Origin: an uncultured Victivallales bacterium
GTDB lineage: Bacteria; Verrucomicrobiota; Lentisphaeria; Oligosphaerales; JAFGRS01
DNA length: 37,201 nucleotides
Assembly: GCA_903837355.1 (NCBI GenBank)
Contig: CAILUI010000368.1
Span: forward strand, 1-37,201
Direction of reading: 5' to 3'
Of the stretch, positions 15,785 through 23,808 are shown piece by piece. Made by a program: the position numbers and the translations under genes. The first letter of the stretch is position 1, and each line of letters begins with the position of its first letter. Below the pieces are notes generated by a model, which was not told the origin of the DNA, made no database searches, and saw only the letters and a list, made by a program, of their open reading frames with translations.

Positions 15785-17598
15785 GGGTTTGCCGAGCCTC
15801 CCGGTGGCGCGGGTTCCACGATGTCGGGGGCGGCGAGGGTCAGACGCAGGGAGAAGGGGTTGTTGAGTCCTCCCGACTGTCCGACGAGGTACTGCACCCA
15901 GGGCTCGAAGATATCCTTGCGGTCGACGCGCTCGACTTCCAGCAGCAGATCCACCTTCGCGTAGGGGCCAAGCGCACGCAGTTTGTCGATCATCTCGCGG
16001 GTGGCCTCCCAGCGCTGGTCGCGCTCGTGGGGAGTATAGCCAGCGGCAACCAGCGACGGCATGGCCGTGGCCTGCCGTGCCAGTTGGCGGCAGGGGAACT
16101 CGGGGGCCACCACCGTCGCGCCCACGACCGGACGCGGGTCACCGCCGGGGAAGGGGCCCGGTGTCGCCGCGACGGTTGGGGGGCGCGCCGGGTTCGGGGC
16201 CGCGTTGGCGCGGTAACTGCCGTCGTCCCCGAGGTAGACCAGCCATTCCTTTTCGCCGCAGGCTGCGGCCAGCGCATCCAGCGCTTCGACCACGCGTCGG
16301 CCGCGGTTTCCCGCTTGGACCAGGGGCACCAGGGCCGCCTCGTAGCGATCCATGCCGCGGCGTGCTTCCTCCAGCCGCGGAATGAGTTTCTCGCAGGCTT
16401 CAAGCTCCACCGTCGCGGCCTGGATGCCGGCCAGTTCCCGGCGCGCGTCGAGGCTGGAGCGCAGCAGCCCCGCGGCCAGCAGGGCGACGAGCAGGCCGCA
16501 AGCGGCCACGAGGAAGCCGAGGCGGCGCTCGCGCTGGGCCCGGTCGCGCACGTCGGGGGGGGTCAGATCGATGGTCACCGGCGCCGCGTTGAAGGACTGT
16601 AGGGCCAGGCCGAAGGCGACTACCATCTCCGGCAGCAGCAGGCCGCTCTGCGGATCCTGCGGGCCAAAGGCCTGGACCGGGCAGTGGAGGGCCTCGGTGA
16701 GGTAGGGACAGAGGCCCTTCAGCTTCGCCGCGCCGCCGCACAGCCAGACGCCACGCAGTGGGATCTCGTTCAGTTCCTGGCGCTCCTGGGCGCGCCAATG
16801 GGCCAGCGCATCTTCGACCTCGGAGACCAGTTTGCGTGCGGCCTGCACCAGCGCCGAGCGCGGTGACTCCTCCATCAGGTCCACCGTCGCCAGGTGCGCT
16901 TCGGCGGCGGCCTCCTTGAGGTTCTCCCTGACCATCACGGCCTGCACCAGCTTCTCGGCACCAAAGAGCAGACTGCCGACGAACAGCGGCTGTCCGGCCG
17001 CCAGGATGACCGCGCTCGAGTTCTCCTGCCCGATGTCCACCAGCAGTACCGGCGCTTGCCCGCCCGCTGCCTCCGGATGCAGATGCAGCAAGCTGTTGAC
17101 GGCGGCGATGCCGCTCATGGCCAACTGTGGCGCCGCAATGCCCGCCTGTTGGAGCGCCGCCATGCGCTCGCGGATGACCGTTTCGCGGCAGATGCCGATC
17201 AGGACGGGATTGCGGCGTCCGAATCCAGGCGGCAGCACATGGTAGTCGTGGACGAAGGCCTCGTCGGAGAGGCCCGCCAACTGTCGGGTCTCGAAGGCGA
17301 CCATTTCATCGAGGCCGGCTTCACCGCTTCCCGCCGGGAAGTCGATGACCTGGGTGGTGCTGAGAAACTGCGGCAGACCGACGGCGGTGGGCAGGCCGTT
17401 GCACTCGGTGCGCTGCAGCCACTCCGCCGCGGACGCGTACAGGTCGGCCTCATTGAGGATGCCCTGGGCCCGTACGCCCAGGCTGTGCTGGCGGACGACG
17501 ACAGGCTTGCCGTCCTGGAGCCCCAGGACCACGCTCTTGAAGCAGGCGGACCCCAGATCCAGCCCCAGACTCAGTCTCTTTTTGCCTCGCAACGCCAT
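15781..17598 (-). CDS. PilM-PilN fusion, type IV pilus alignment complex
   Basis: Residues 1-340 are a PilM-type actin-like ATPase: phosphate-1 motif LGLDLGSACFKSVVL (11-25), phosphate-2 motif LLVDIGQENSSAVIL (185-199) and adenosine motif VWLCGGAAKLKG (284-295). Residues 341-605 look like PilN: a cytoplasmic VTIDLTPP motif (341-348), which PilM grips in other systems, a membrane helix (361-379), a coiled coil and a periplasmic domain. In most bacteria these are separate proteins; here they form one 605-residue chain. AGGG lies upstream of ATG 17598. The gene follows the large membrane protein by 57 bases and overlaps the PilO-like gene. The pilus or secretion role comes from family knowledge; the partner ATPase and secretin are not in the window. 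Confidence 0.85.
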   Translation of the reverse strand: MALRGKKRLSLGLDLGSACFKSVVLGLQDGKPVVVRQHSLGVRAQGILNEADLYASAAEWLQRTECNGLPTAVGLPQFLSTTQVIDFPAGSGEAGLDEMVAFETRQLAGLSDEAFVHDYHVLPPGFGRRNPVLIGICRETVIRERMAALQQAGIAAPQLAMSGIAAVNSLLHLHPEAAGGQAPVLLVDIGQENSSAVILAAGQPLFVGSLLFGAEKLVQAVMVRENLKEAAAEAHLATVDLMEESPRSALVQAARKLVSEVEDALAHWRAQERQELNEIPLRGVWLCGGAAKLKGLCPYLTEALHCPVQAFGPQDPQSGLLLPEMVVAFGLALQSFNAAPVTIDLTPPDVRDRAQRERRLGFLVAACGLLVALLAAGLLRSSLDARRELAGIQAATVELEACEKLIPRLEEARRGMDRYEAALVPLVQAGNRGRRVVEALDALAAACGEKEWLVYLGDDGSYRANAAPNPARPPTVAATPGPFPGGDPRPVVGATVVAPEFPCRQLARQATAMPSLVAAGYTPHERDQRWEATREMIDKLRALGPYAKVDLLLEVERVDRKDIFEPWVQYLVGQSGGLNNPFSLRLTLAAPDIVEPAPPGGSANP

Positions 17599-17655
17599 AC
17601 TTACCCTGCGCGCCTAAGCTGTATTCGTGACCCAAGCCCGTCTGCCGCGGCTCGC

Positions 17656-20600
17656 TCAGTTGGCGGTCCAGTCGTTGATTGGCCACGCCGCCGGCCGCCG
17701 CATCTGCTCGTGGAACTCCTTCGGCACCGCGCCATCGAGCACCTCCCGGCCGTCCCGCCCATCGCCGGGGGCAAAGAGGATCTGGCCCGCGAAGGCCTCC
17801 CGCTCGAGGCCCGGTTTGAACACCAGTGCCCCGGCCGCCGAGCGCGTGCCGGCGACCTTGAAGACCGGCGGCACCTCGGGATTGCCCGCCGCCAGAATCC
17901 AGACCGCACTGTCCGTTGGCGCCGTGAACTCGGGCACCAGGGTGCCATCGCGCCCCAGCCGCAGCCAGCCGATGCAGGCCACCTTCCGGCTGAGACTGGC
18001 CGCGAGCAGCGCCCGCCCTGCCTGTAAACGGTTCACGATCGGCCCGACCTCCGGCAGCGTCTTGAGCACGGTTTCGCTCTGCTGCGCCGCCGCGATCGTC
18101 CTGGGGTGACGGGGGTTCATCCAGGGGACCTCGGTGTCGATGTCGCGTACTGCCGCGGCCATGGTCAGACTCTCGGGAATGCGGTCGGCATAGTGCTCGG
18201 CCAACAGATGCACCAGGCGCTTCAGGACCCAGGCCCGCGGCACGGGCTCGATACCGGGGTCGCCGACCACCGACTGGATGCCGTGCAGCAGATGCACGTC
18301 CAGCTCGGGCGCCTCGGCGCCCTCGGCGACGAACCCGTAGAGGAACCGACCGTGCGGGACGACGCTGTCCTGCGCCCGGGCCTCTTGCCGGATCTCGTAC
18401 TGGCGGGTGGTGAAACCATCCGGGAAGGCCTTGCTCGTATGGATCAGGAACGGTACCTGATCGTCGGCGCTGCTGAAGTAGACCAGGCCCCAGCGTACGG
18501 TGAACTCGCCCTGTGCGTCCGTTTCTTTCTTGCTCAGCAGCGCCTTGGGGTGGTACAGGAGCCTCCAGGCCTCGTTGCCGACGGGCCGGTAGGAGAGCAC
18601 CAGCAGGCGTAGCGAGTCGTCCTTGGTCACCGCCAAGGTAGGCAGGCGCTGGCGCACCGTTTCGTTCAGGTCCAGCCAGGTCACGGCGGCCTTGAGGTCG
18701 GCCTCCCAGACCGATCCGCGTGTAGCCTCGGCGGCGCCCAGTTCGCGCAGGCGCTGTTCGACCTCGGGTCCGGGGGGGAAGCGCGGCAGCTCGAAGGTCC
18801 GCAGCGCCTCAGCCTTGGTCCAGGCCTCGAGCTGGGTCAGGACGCGTTGGTAGGTGGCCGTTTCCGTCGCCTCGGGGAACTCCTTGGTGAACTGCTGCAG
18901 CAGCGTCCGGTACTGGACCAGATCCGGCAGCGCCTTACCGATCTGTTCGCGCAACTCCAGCAGACGGCCCTCCTTCTGGCGTGTCTCGCCACGGCGCTGC
19001 TCGAACTCGCGCCGCCAGCCTTCCACCTCAACGCAGATCGAGCTGAAGGCGTTCGCGGCCTCCGTCGCGGCGGCCGCCAGCAGCGGCTTGGCGTCACGCA
19101 GCGCCGGTTCGATGCCGGCCAGGGCTTTCTCTTCGTCGGCGAAGGCCGAGAACGGGCGCTGCCGTTTCTCTTCGATGACACGCCGAGCCAGGGCGGTGAC
19201 CCGTTCCAGCTCGCTCCCCGCTTCGTTCCGCCGCCGGCGTCGCCATTCCTCCCAGGACGACTGCCAGGTGTTCACCGCGCGGTCGGCGGCTTCGTCCTGG
19301 GCTACTTGCCGGGCTGCCGCGAGCAGGGCCTGGATCTGCTCCTCCGCAGTCTGGTAGCCGTCGTCCCGAACCCGCGCCAACTGCGCCAGAGCGTCCTGGA
19401 ATTGTCGGCTGCTGTCTGCCTTCTTCTGCAGGGCCTCCTCGACCGCGGTGACCAGGCGACGGACCTCGGCGCTCCCGTAGAGCCCGGGGTCGCGGCTCTT
19501 CAGGGTCTCCAGGCTCGCCTTCAGCCGGTCGTAGTCCTTGCCCTCCAGGAGCGCCGTCATCGCGGTTAGTTGTGTGCGGCGGCGGGTCTGCGTGTTCGCC
19601 CGCCACACTGTCAGTCCCGCCGCCGTCAGCGTAGCCAGGCAGAACATCGTGACCGTCACCGTGATCAGGCGCCGGCGCCGGCGTCGGCGCGCGGCGATCT
19701 CCGCCACCGCCGTGCGCACCGCCGCCTGCAGGCTCTCCGGCATCTGTCGGCCGGTCTGCCGCAGGGTGTCGAGGCGTGACTCCAGTTCAGCGGCCGGGGC
19801 TTTGCCCGACTGCAGTAACTCCTGGACTTCCGCCAGCGCGGCGCGGAAGGACTCTTCCGCCAGCCGTTCACGCTCCCAGTCAGCGTGTGCCGCCCGCGCT
19901 TCCGCTACCGCTGCGCTGGGGCGGGGGTCCGGCGCGAAGGCGACCTCGGCGCTTAGGCGATCCCACTCCGCCAAGCCCGCCGCGATGGCGGTGCGGTCGC
20001 CGTTCCCCAGGGCGGCCCGCAGGCGCTGGGCGATCTCCGTACTCTGCAGTCGCGCCGCCGCCCGGCGTTCGGCGAAGAGGGCGTCTTGCAGGCGCTCCAG
20101 CACTGCGCCGGGTGCGGCCACAAGGCGCTGCGGGTGCGTCAGGTCCTCGTAGAGCTCCTGGAGGCGCTTCAGGTCCTGCGCCGCCAGAGCCGCTTCGGCC
20201 GCATCGATCAGGGCGGGCAAGCGGGCCTCCTCGAGCGGCTGCAGGTTCTGCGGCCAACTGGGGTTCTGCGGATCGCGTTCACGCAACTGCCGCAGGACGC
20301 GGATGCTGCCCGGTTGGTCGCCCTGGTAGACCAAGCGCCGGTACTCTTTGAGCAGCGGCGCCAGGCCTGTCTCGACCGTACACTCCTGGCGCAGTCGTTC
20401 GACGATCTCCGGCGGGATCTGCGGAAATGCCGCCAGCCCCAGGTCGGCCACCACGTTGGCCCACTTGCGCAGCTCAGGGAAACGGACGACCTCGACCAGT
20501 TGCAGCAGGGAGGGCGCCCCGGTCGCCTCGTGTACGGCCTCGGAACGCATGCCGCGGTCGAGGTACTCGGCGCAGCGCTGCAGGCGGGTCACGATGTCCT

Positions 20601-20712
20601 GACAGAGCTCTGCATACTGCTCGGCAAACTCCTCCACCACGGGGTTCCGCTCGAGCTGGTCGTTGTCGATGAGTTCGACGATATTCTGGATGAGCTGCTG
20701 TTCCGGGATCAT
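17656..20712 (-). CDS. Large single-pass membrane protein with helical domains, function unknown
   Basis: This 1018-residue protein does not match a family I can name. Residues 1-340 are mostly charged, helical and coiled-coil-like. A run of Arg (342-348) precedes one membrane helix (349-370, ITVTVTMFCLATLTAAGLTVW). Another long helical region follows (380-700, rich in Glu, Arg and Ala), then a C-terminal mixed domain (about 700-1018). The polybasic stretch suggests that the N terminus is cytoplasmic and the C-terminal two thirds extracytoplasmic. The gene overlaps the GAP1 gene by four bases (ATGA), so the two products are probably made together. It sits between the GTPase module and the PilM-PilN gene and could physically link them; that is inference. 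Confidence 0.78.
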   Translation of the reverse strand: MIPEQQLIQNIVELIDNDQLERNPVVEEFAEQYAELCQDIVTRLQRCAEYLDRGMRSEAVHEATGAPSLLQLVEVVRFPELRKWANVVADLGLAAFPQIPPEIVERLRQECTVETGLAPLLKEYRRLVYQGDQPGSIRVLRQLRERDPQNPSWPQNLQPLEEARLPALIDAAEAALAAQDLKRLQELYEDLTHPQRLVAAPGAVLERLQDALFAERRAAARLQSTEIAQRLRAALGNGDRTAIAAGLAEWDRLSAEVAFAPDPRPSAAVAEARAAHADWERERLAEESFRAALAEVQELLQSGKAPAAELESRLDTLRQTGRQMPESLQAAVRTAVAEIAARRRRRRRLITVTVTMFCLATLTAAGLTVWRANTQTRRRTQLTAMTALLEGKDYDRLKASLETLKSRDPGLYGSAEVRRLVTAVEEALQKKADSSRQFQDALAQLARVRDDGYQTAEEQIQALLAAARQVAQDEAADRAVNTWQSSWEEWRRRRRNEAGSELERVTALARRVIEEKRQRPFSAFADEEKALAGIEPALRDAKPLLAAAATEAANAFSSICVEVEGWRREFEQRRGETRQKEGRLLELREQIGKALPDLVQYRTLLQQFTKEFPEATETATYQRVLTQLEAWTKAEALRTFELPRFPPGPEVEQRLRELGAAEATRGSVWEADLKAAVTWLDLNETVRQRLPTLAVTKDDSLRLLVLSYRPVGNEAWRLLYHPKALLSKKETDAQGEFTVRWGLVYFSSADDQVPFLIHTSKAFPDGFTTRQYEIRQEARAQDSVVPHGRFLYGFVAEGAEAPELDVHLLHGIQSVVGDPGIEPVPRAWVLKRLVHLLAEHYADRIPESLTMAAAVRDIDTEVPWMNPRHPRTIAAAQQSETVLKTLPEVGPIVNRLQAGRALLAASLSRKVACIGWLRLGRDGTLVPEFTAPTDSAVWILAAGNPEVPPVFKVAGTRSAAGALVFKPGLEREAFAGQILFAPGDGRDGREVLDGAVPKEFHEQMRRPAAWPINDWTAN

Positions 20713-21635
20713 GGACTCTTCCTGGACGTCGGCGGCTTCATCTGCAGCCGCATTTTGGCGCGGTTGGCGACGGTCATAAAGGCTCCCTGACCCGGCCCGG
20801 CCGAAATCGCGCCGGCCCGTGCCGGCAGGTCCGGCAGCGGCGTTCCCGCGCGGGCGCAGGTCACCAGTTCGTTGAGCTTGGGCTCGGGCAGGGCGGCGGT
20901 GAGATCGATGACCAACGCGCGCGGCTGGCGCCGGACCTCACGGACGATCTCGGCGTCGGCCACGCAGCAGCGCCAGATGCAGGTAGCGCCCGCCGGCAGC
21001 GCGGTGAAGTAGGTGTTGAACGTGACCTCCCAGCGGCGGCGTACGGGGATCAGGTTCAGGGCCTCGGTGATCAACGGCAGCACCGCCATCCCGGGCTCGA
21101 AGATGAGGTAGGCGGGGATGCTGTTCTGGCTGAGGAAATGCCAGGCGAGGACGCCGGCCCAGCCGGCGTCGCCGGTTACGGCTGCCCACTGCGCGGCGTG
21201 GGTCGTGGCGGTCTCCCCACTCGGCACCGGCTTCGGCTCCGTGATCGTGTGCGGCGCTTCGTTCCAGGTGTCGCGGAAGAACCCCGGTTGCGCCGCCACC
21301 CAGGCCGGCCCCGCCGCCGGGCATTCGCCATCACGCAGCACGATGTGGTGTGCGATCTTGTTGGAGCGCTGCGTGTGCTCGGCCCGCGTCGGTGCGACCC
21401 GCGAGAGAATGCTCGAGTTGCGCCCCGCCATCGTCGGGCGGTAGTGGCTGATGGAGAAGGGGTTGTCGATCTCCCGCTCGTGGTGCAGCGGGAAGATCGC
21501 CTTGTAGGCGCTCAGGCCTTCGAGCAGCTGGATCATCTGCGGCAGCATGCCGCGCGTGTACGCCACCGTGCAGTAGCCGCGCGTTCCAGGCCGCAGCCCG
21601 CGTTCTGCCGAGGTGTAGATGAGTTCCTGTGCCAT
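20709..21635 (-). CDS. GTPase-associated protein 1 (GAP1), N2-type domain
   Basis: This 308-residue protein opens with ELIYTSAERGLRPGTRGYC and TVAYTRGM, followed by LSRV, then SNKIAHHIVL, which I recognise as the GAP1-N2 domain of GTPase-associated protein 1. Proteins of this family are found beside FHA- or zinc-ribbon-bearing double-GTPases in the NTP-dependent conflict systems described by Aravind and colleagues. The part after about residue 140 (AGVLAWHFLSQNSIPAYLIFEPG, RRRWEVTFNTYF) fits the middle region; the longer C-terminal domain of some relatives is missing. I chose ATG 21635 because the family motif follows at once; a TTG four codons earlier is possible. The GTPase gene ends 36 bases upstream. 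Biochemical activity is not known to me. Confidence 0.82.
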   Translation of the reverse strand: MAQELIYTSAERGLRPGTRGYCTVAYTRGMLPQMIQLLEGLSAYKAIFPLHHEREIDNPFSISHYRPTMAGRNSSILSRVAPTRAEHTQRSNKIAHHIVLRDGECPAAGPAWVAAQPGFFRDTWNEAPHTITEPKPVPSGETATTHAAQWAAVTGDAGWAGVLAWHFLSQNSIPAYLIFEPGMAVLPLITEALNLIPVRRRWEVTFNTYFTALPAGATCIWRCCVADAEIVREVRRQPRALVIDLTAALPEPKLNELVTCARAGTPLPDLPARAGAISAGPGQGAFMTVANRAKMRLQMKPPTSRKSP

Positions 21636-21671
21636 ACAACAGCCCAATCCGCGGCTGACCTCGCCCCGCTC

Positions 21672-23582
21672 TCAGCGTGGCGGTCGCCGTCGCGCCGGCA
21701 TGTCAAACCACATGGCGCTGCCGGGACAACGCAGTCGGTAGCCGAGGTAGGAGACCGGTACCTGCAGCGGCTTCTCCCGCCCCGGCAGGCGGACAAAGAC
21801 CACGTCTCCCGAGATCTTGTACTCGACCGGGGTGGTCTCGTGCGGGGTGCGGCGGGCGGCGGGCAGCGCCGGGATGAACCCTTTTTCGTGGAAGAAGTAG
21901 AGCATGGGCACCGAGACCCAGAACGACTTGACGTCACGGGGCCGGATGCCGATCATCCCCGTCTCCTGGTTGAGTTCCGGGCTGTGTCCCAGGGCGCTGT
22001 TCGGCAGGTAGATGACCTCGCCGGCGAACGATTCCGCCGTCGACACCATCTCCGGGCAGACGTCCTCCAGGAGACTGCGCAGTTGGAAGGACAGATTGCG
22101 CAGCAGGTGCATGTCCAGCACGCAGGTGTTGAAGCGTGAGTCCCACTGCCAGGGCGTGTCCGGCAACTCCTCGTCCAGGAGTCCGCGCCAGACGTCGAAC
22201 TTGCTGAGGACGATCACCAGCGTCTTGGTCGTCTTCGTTCCGGAGCGCATGCCGGAGTATTTCTTGATGCGGTTGATCATCTCGGTGAGGATGATCTCCT
22301 GGCGCTGCACCCGTGCTCCCTCGGCCAACTGCGGATCCGTGCTCTGCAGCCGGGCCCGGAAACGCACGTCCTTGGTCGGATCGAACAGGAAGAAGATGGT
22401 GTCCGAGTGCAGCAGATGCTGCGTGGTCGGGTTGTCCACCGCGTCCATCCCCGGCTCAAAATGTTCACCAGCATTGTCATAAAGCACCAGGGTCCGCGAC
22501 ATCTTGGCGCGCACCTCCTCGTACTGCGGATGGTGCTCCGAGGGGGTGACGGTGAACATGAAGGGCTTGGGCAGGTTGATCAGCATGCTGTCGAGCAGGA
22601 CCTGGTTGTACAGCTCGCCCTGCAGCTCGGTCTTCTGCAGGGCCACCAGTTCGTCCGACGAGGAGTTCAGGAAGATGGTCTCCTCGAAGTCGTTGACGAT
22701 CTGGTTGTTGACCGCGTCGGTATCGGTGAAGTTGATGGCGAAGTTCTTGCTCAGGGTATTGCGCAGATCCCAGGTCATGCTGGTGAGGAAGTACGACTTG
22801 CCGCTGGCCGTGGCCCCGACGATCGAGAGGAACAACGGCGGCATCTCGCTGGCGGCTTGCGGGATGCGCAAGTGGCAGCGTGGGCAGGCCATATCCGGGC
22901 AGCTCATGCCGGCCGCGTCGACGGCATTGCCTTCCGGCGTGAAGCGCGAGGGCAGGAAGCGCTGCTGGGCGTCTGCCCCCAGGACCGGATCGCCCACCAG
23001 GCTCTGATGCCGCGCGATGAAGAGGAACTCCTCGACGTCAAAGCGGTGCCAGCAGTGCGGGCAGACGATGCCACGTCGACCACTGCCCGCCGAGCGCGAG
23101 ATGGTCGCCGCCGGGGGCTCGCTGCGTTCACTGCGGCGCGGGCGGGCGGGAGTCGAGCGCAGCGTCGGTTCGCTGACCGCCGCGGGCGGCGGCGGCGGCT
23201 TCTCGGCCGCACTCGCCGCGCTCTCTGCTGCCAGTTCCGCCGTGGGGGCGTGGCCCGCGAGTTCGTCGGCGCTCAGGGCCACTTCCACATGGACCCGCCC
23301 GAGCACCAGCTCGAGTTTGCGGTCGATGGCCAACTGGGTGACGCGACGCCGGTCCAGGTAGATGCCGTTAGTGCTCCACTGATCCTCGATCTGCAGGACC
23401 CCTTGCGGCGTCTGCGCCAGCACCGCGTGGAGGCTGGAGATCGAGGGTTCCTGGAGGGTGATATCGCAGTCCGCCGAACGGCCGATCCGGCAGGGGAAGT
23501 CCTCGATGCGGTACACTTCCACGGGGCGATCCGTGTAGCGCACTCTCAGAAAACATACCGCGGCGGAAGCGGACTCGCTCAT
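21672..23582 (-). CDS. FHA - zinc ribbon - P-loop GTPase protein (double-GTPase type)
   Basis: This is a 636-residue protein with three parts. Residues 22-100 are an FHA phosphothreonine-binding domain: RIGRS (32-36), SISSLH (47-52), STNG (70-73). After a Pro/Ala-rich linker, a split zinc ribbon has Cys pairs CPHC (174-177) and CPRC (233-236). Residues 250-600 form a GTPase: P-loop GATASGKS (256-263), a DNAG G3-like motif (369-372) and SKFD in place of NKxD (460-463), as in the DO-GTPase families associated with GAP1. ATG 23582 has GGAG five bases upstream; the frame is open to 24104 but overlaps glycogen phosphorylase. It is the first gene of the operon with GAP1. FHA implies input from Ser/Thr kinase signalling, though no kinase gene is present here. 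Confidence 0.87.
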   Translation of the reverse strand: MSESASAAVCFLRVRYTDRPVEVYRIEDFPCRIGRSADCDITLQEPSISSLHAVLAQTPQGVLQIEDQWSTNGIYLDRRRVTQLAIDRKLELVLGRVHVEVALSADELAGHAPTAELAAESAASAAEKPPPPPAAVSEPTLRSTPARPRRSERSEPPAATISRSAGSGRRGIVCPHCWHRFDVEEFLFIARHQSLVGDPVLGADAQQRFLPSRFTPEGNAVDAAGMSCPDMACPRCHLRIPQAASEMPPLFLSIVGATASGKSYFLTSMTWDLRNTLSKNFAINFTDTDAVNNQIVNDFEETIFLNSSSDELVALQKTELQGELYNQVLLDSMLINLPKPFMFTVTPSEHHPQYEEVRAKMSRTLVLYDNAGEHFEPGMDAVDNPTTQHLLHSDTIFFLFDPTKDVRFRARLQSTDPQLAEGARVQRQEIILTEMINRIKKYSGMRSGTKTTKTLVIVLSKFDVWRGLLDEELPDTPWQWDSRFNTCVLDMHLLRNLSFQLRSLLEDVCPEMVSTAESFAGEVIYLPNSALGHSPELNQETGMIGIRPRDVKSFWVSVPMLYFFHEKGFIPALPAARRTPHETTPVEYKISGDVVFVRLPGREKPLQVPVSYLGYRLRCPGSAMWFDMPARRRPPR

Positions 23583-23643
23583 GGCAACTCCAACGCTGTC
23601 ACCGTGATCCGGTACCGGCTGCACGGGCACTGGGCGCCGCGAG

Positions 23644-23669
23644 CCCCACGCTGGACACGCTGCGTGGGG
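23644..23669. terminator. GC-rich hairpin after the glycogen phosphorylase gene
   Basis: CCCCACGC (23644-23651) and GCGTGGGG (23662-23669) are perfect reverse complements with a ten-base loop. The hairpin lies in the 226-base gap between the phosphorylase stop and the GTPase gene, both on the - strand. No U-tract follows on either strand, so it is at best a weak terminator or part of the promoter region of the GTPase operon. Confidence 0.35.
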
Positions 23670-23808
23670 GGCTGCCGCGCCATGCTCACAACAGTACAGC
23701 CAGAGCGCAGCGGTGCAACCGCCGACGCCAGGCTCTCGGCGCTCTCGGCGGGCCGCACGCAGGTCTGCGGCAGCGGCTGGCCCCAGAGCCAGAACTCGGG
23801 CCCGGATC

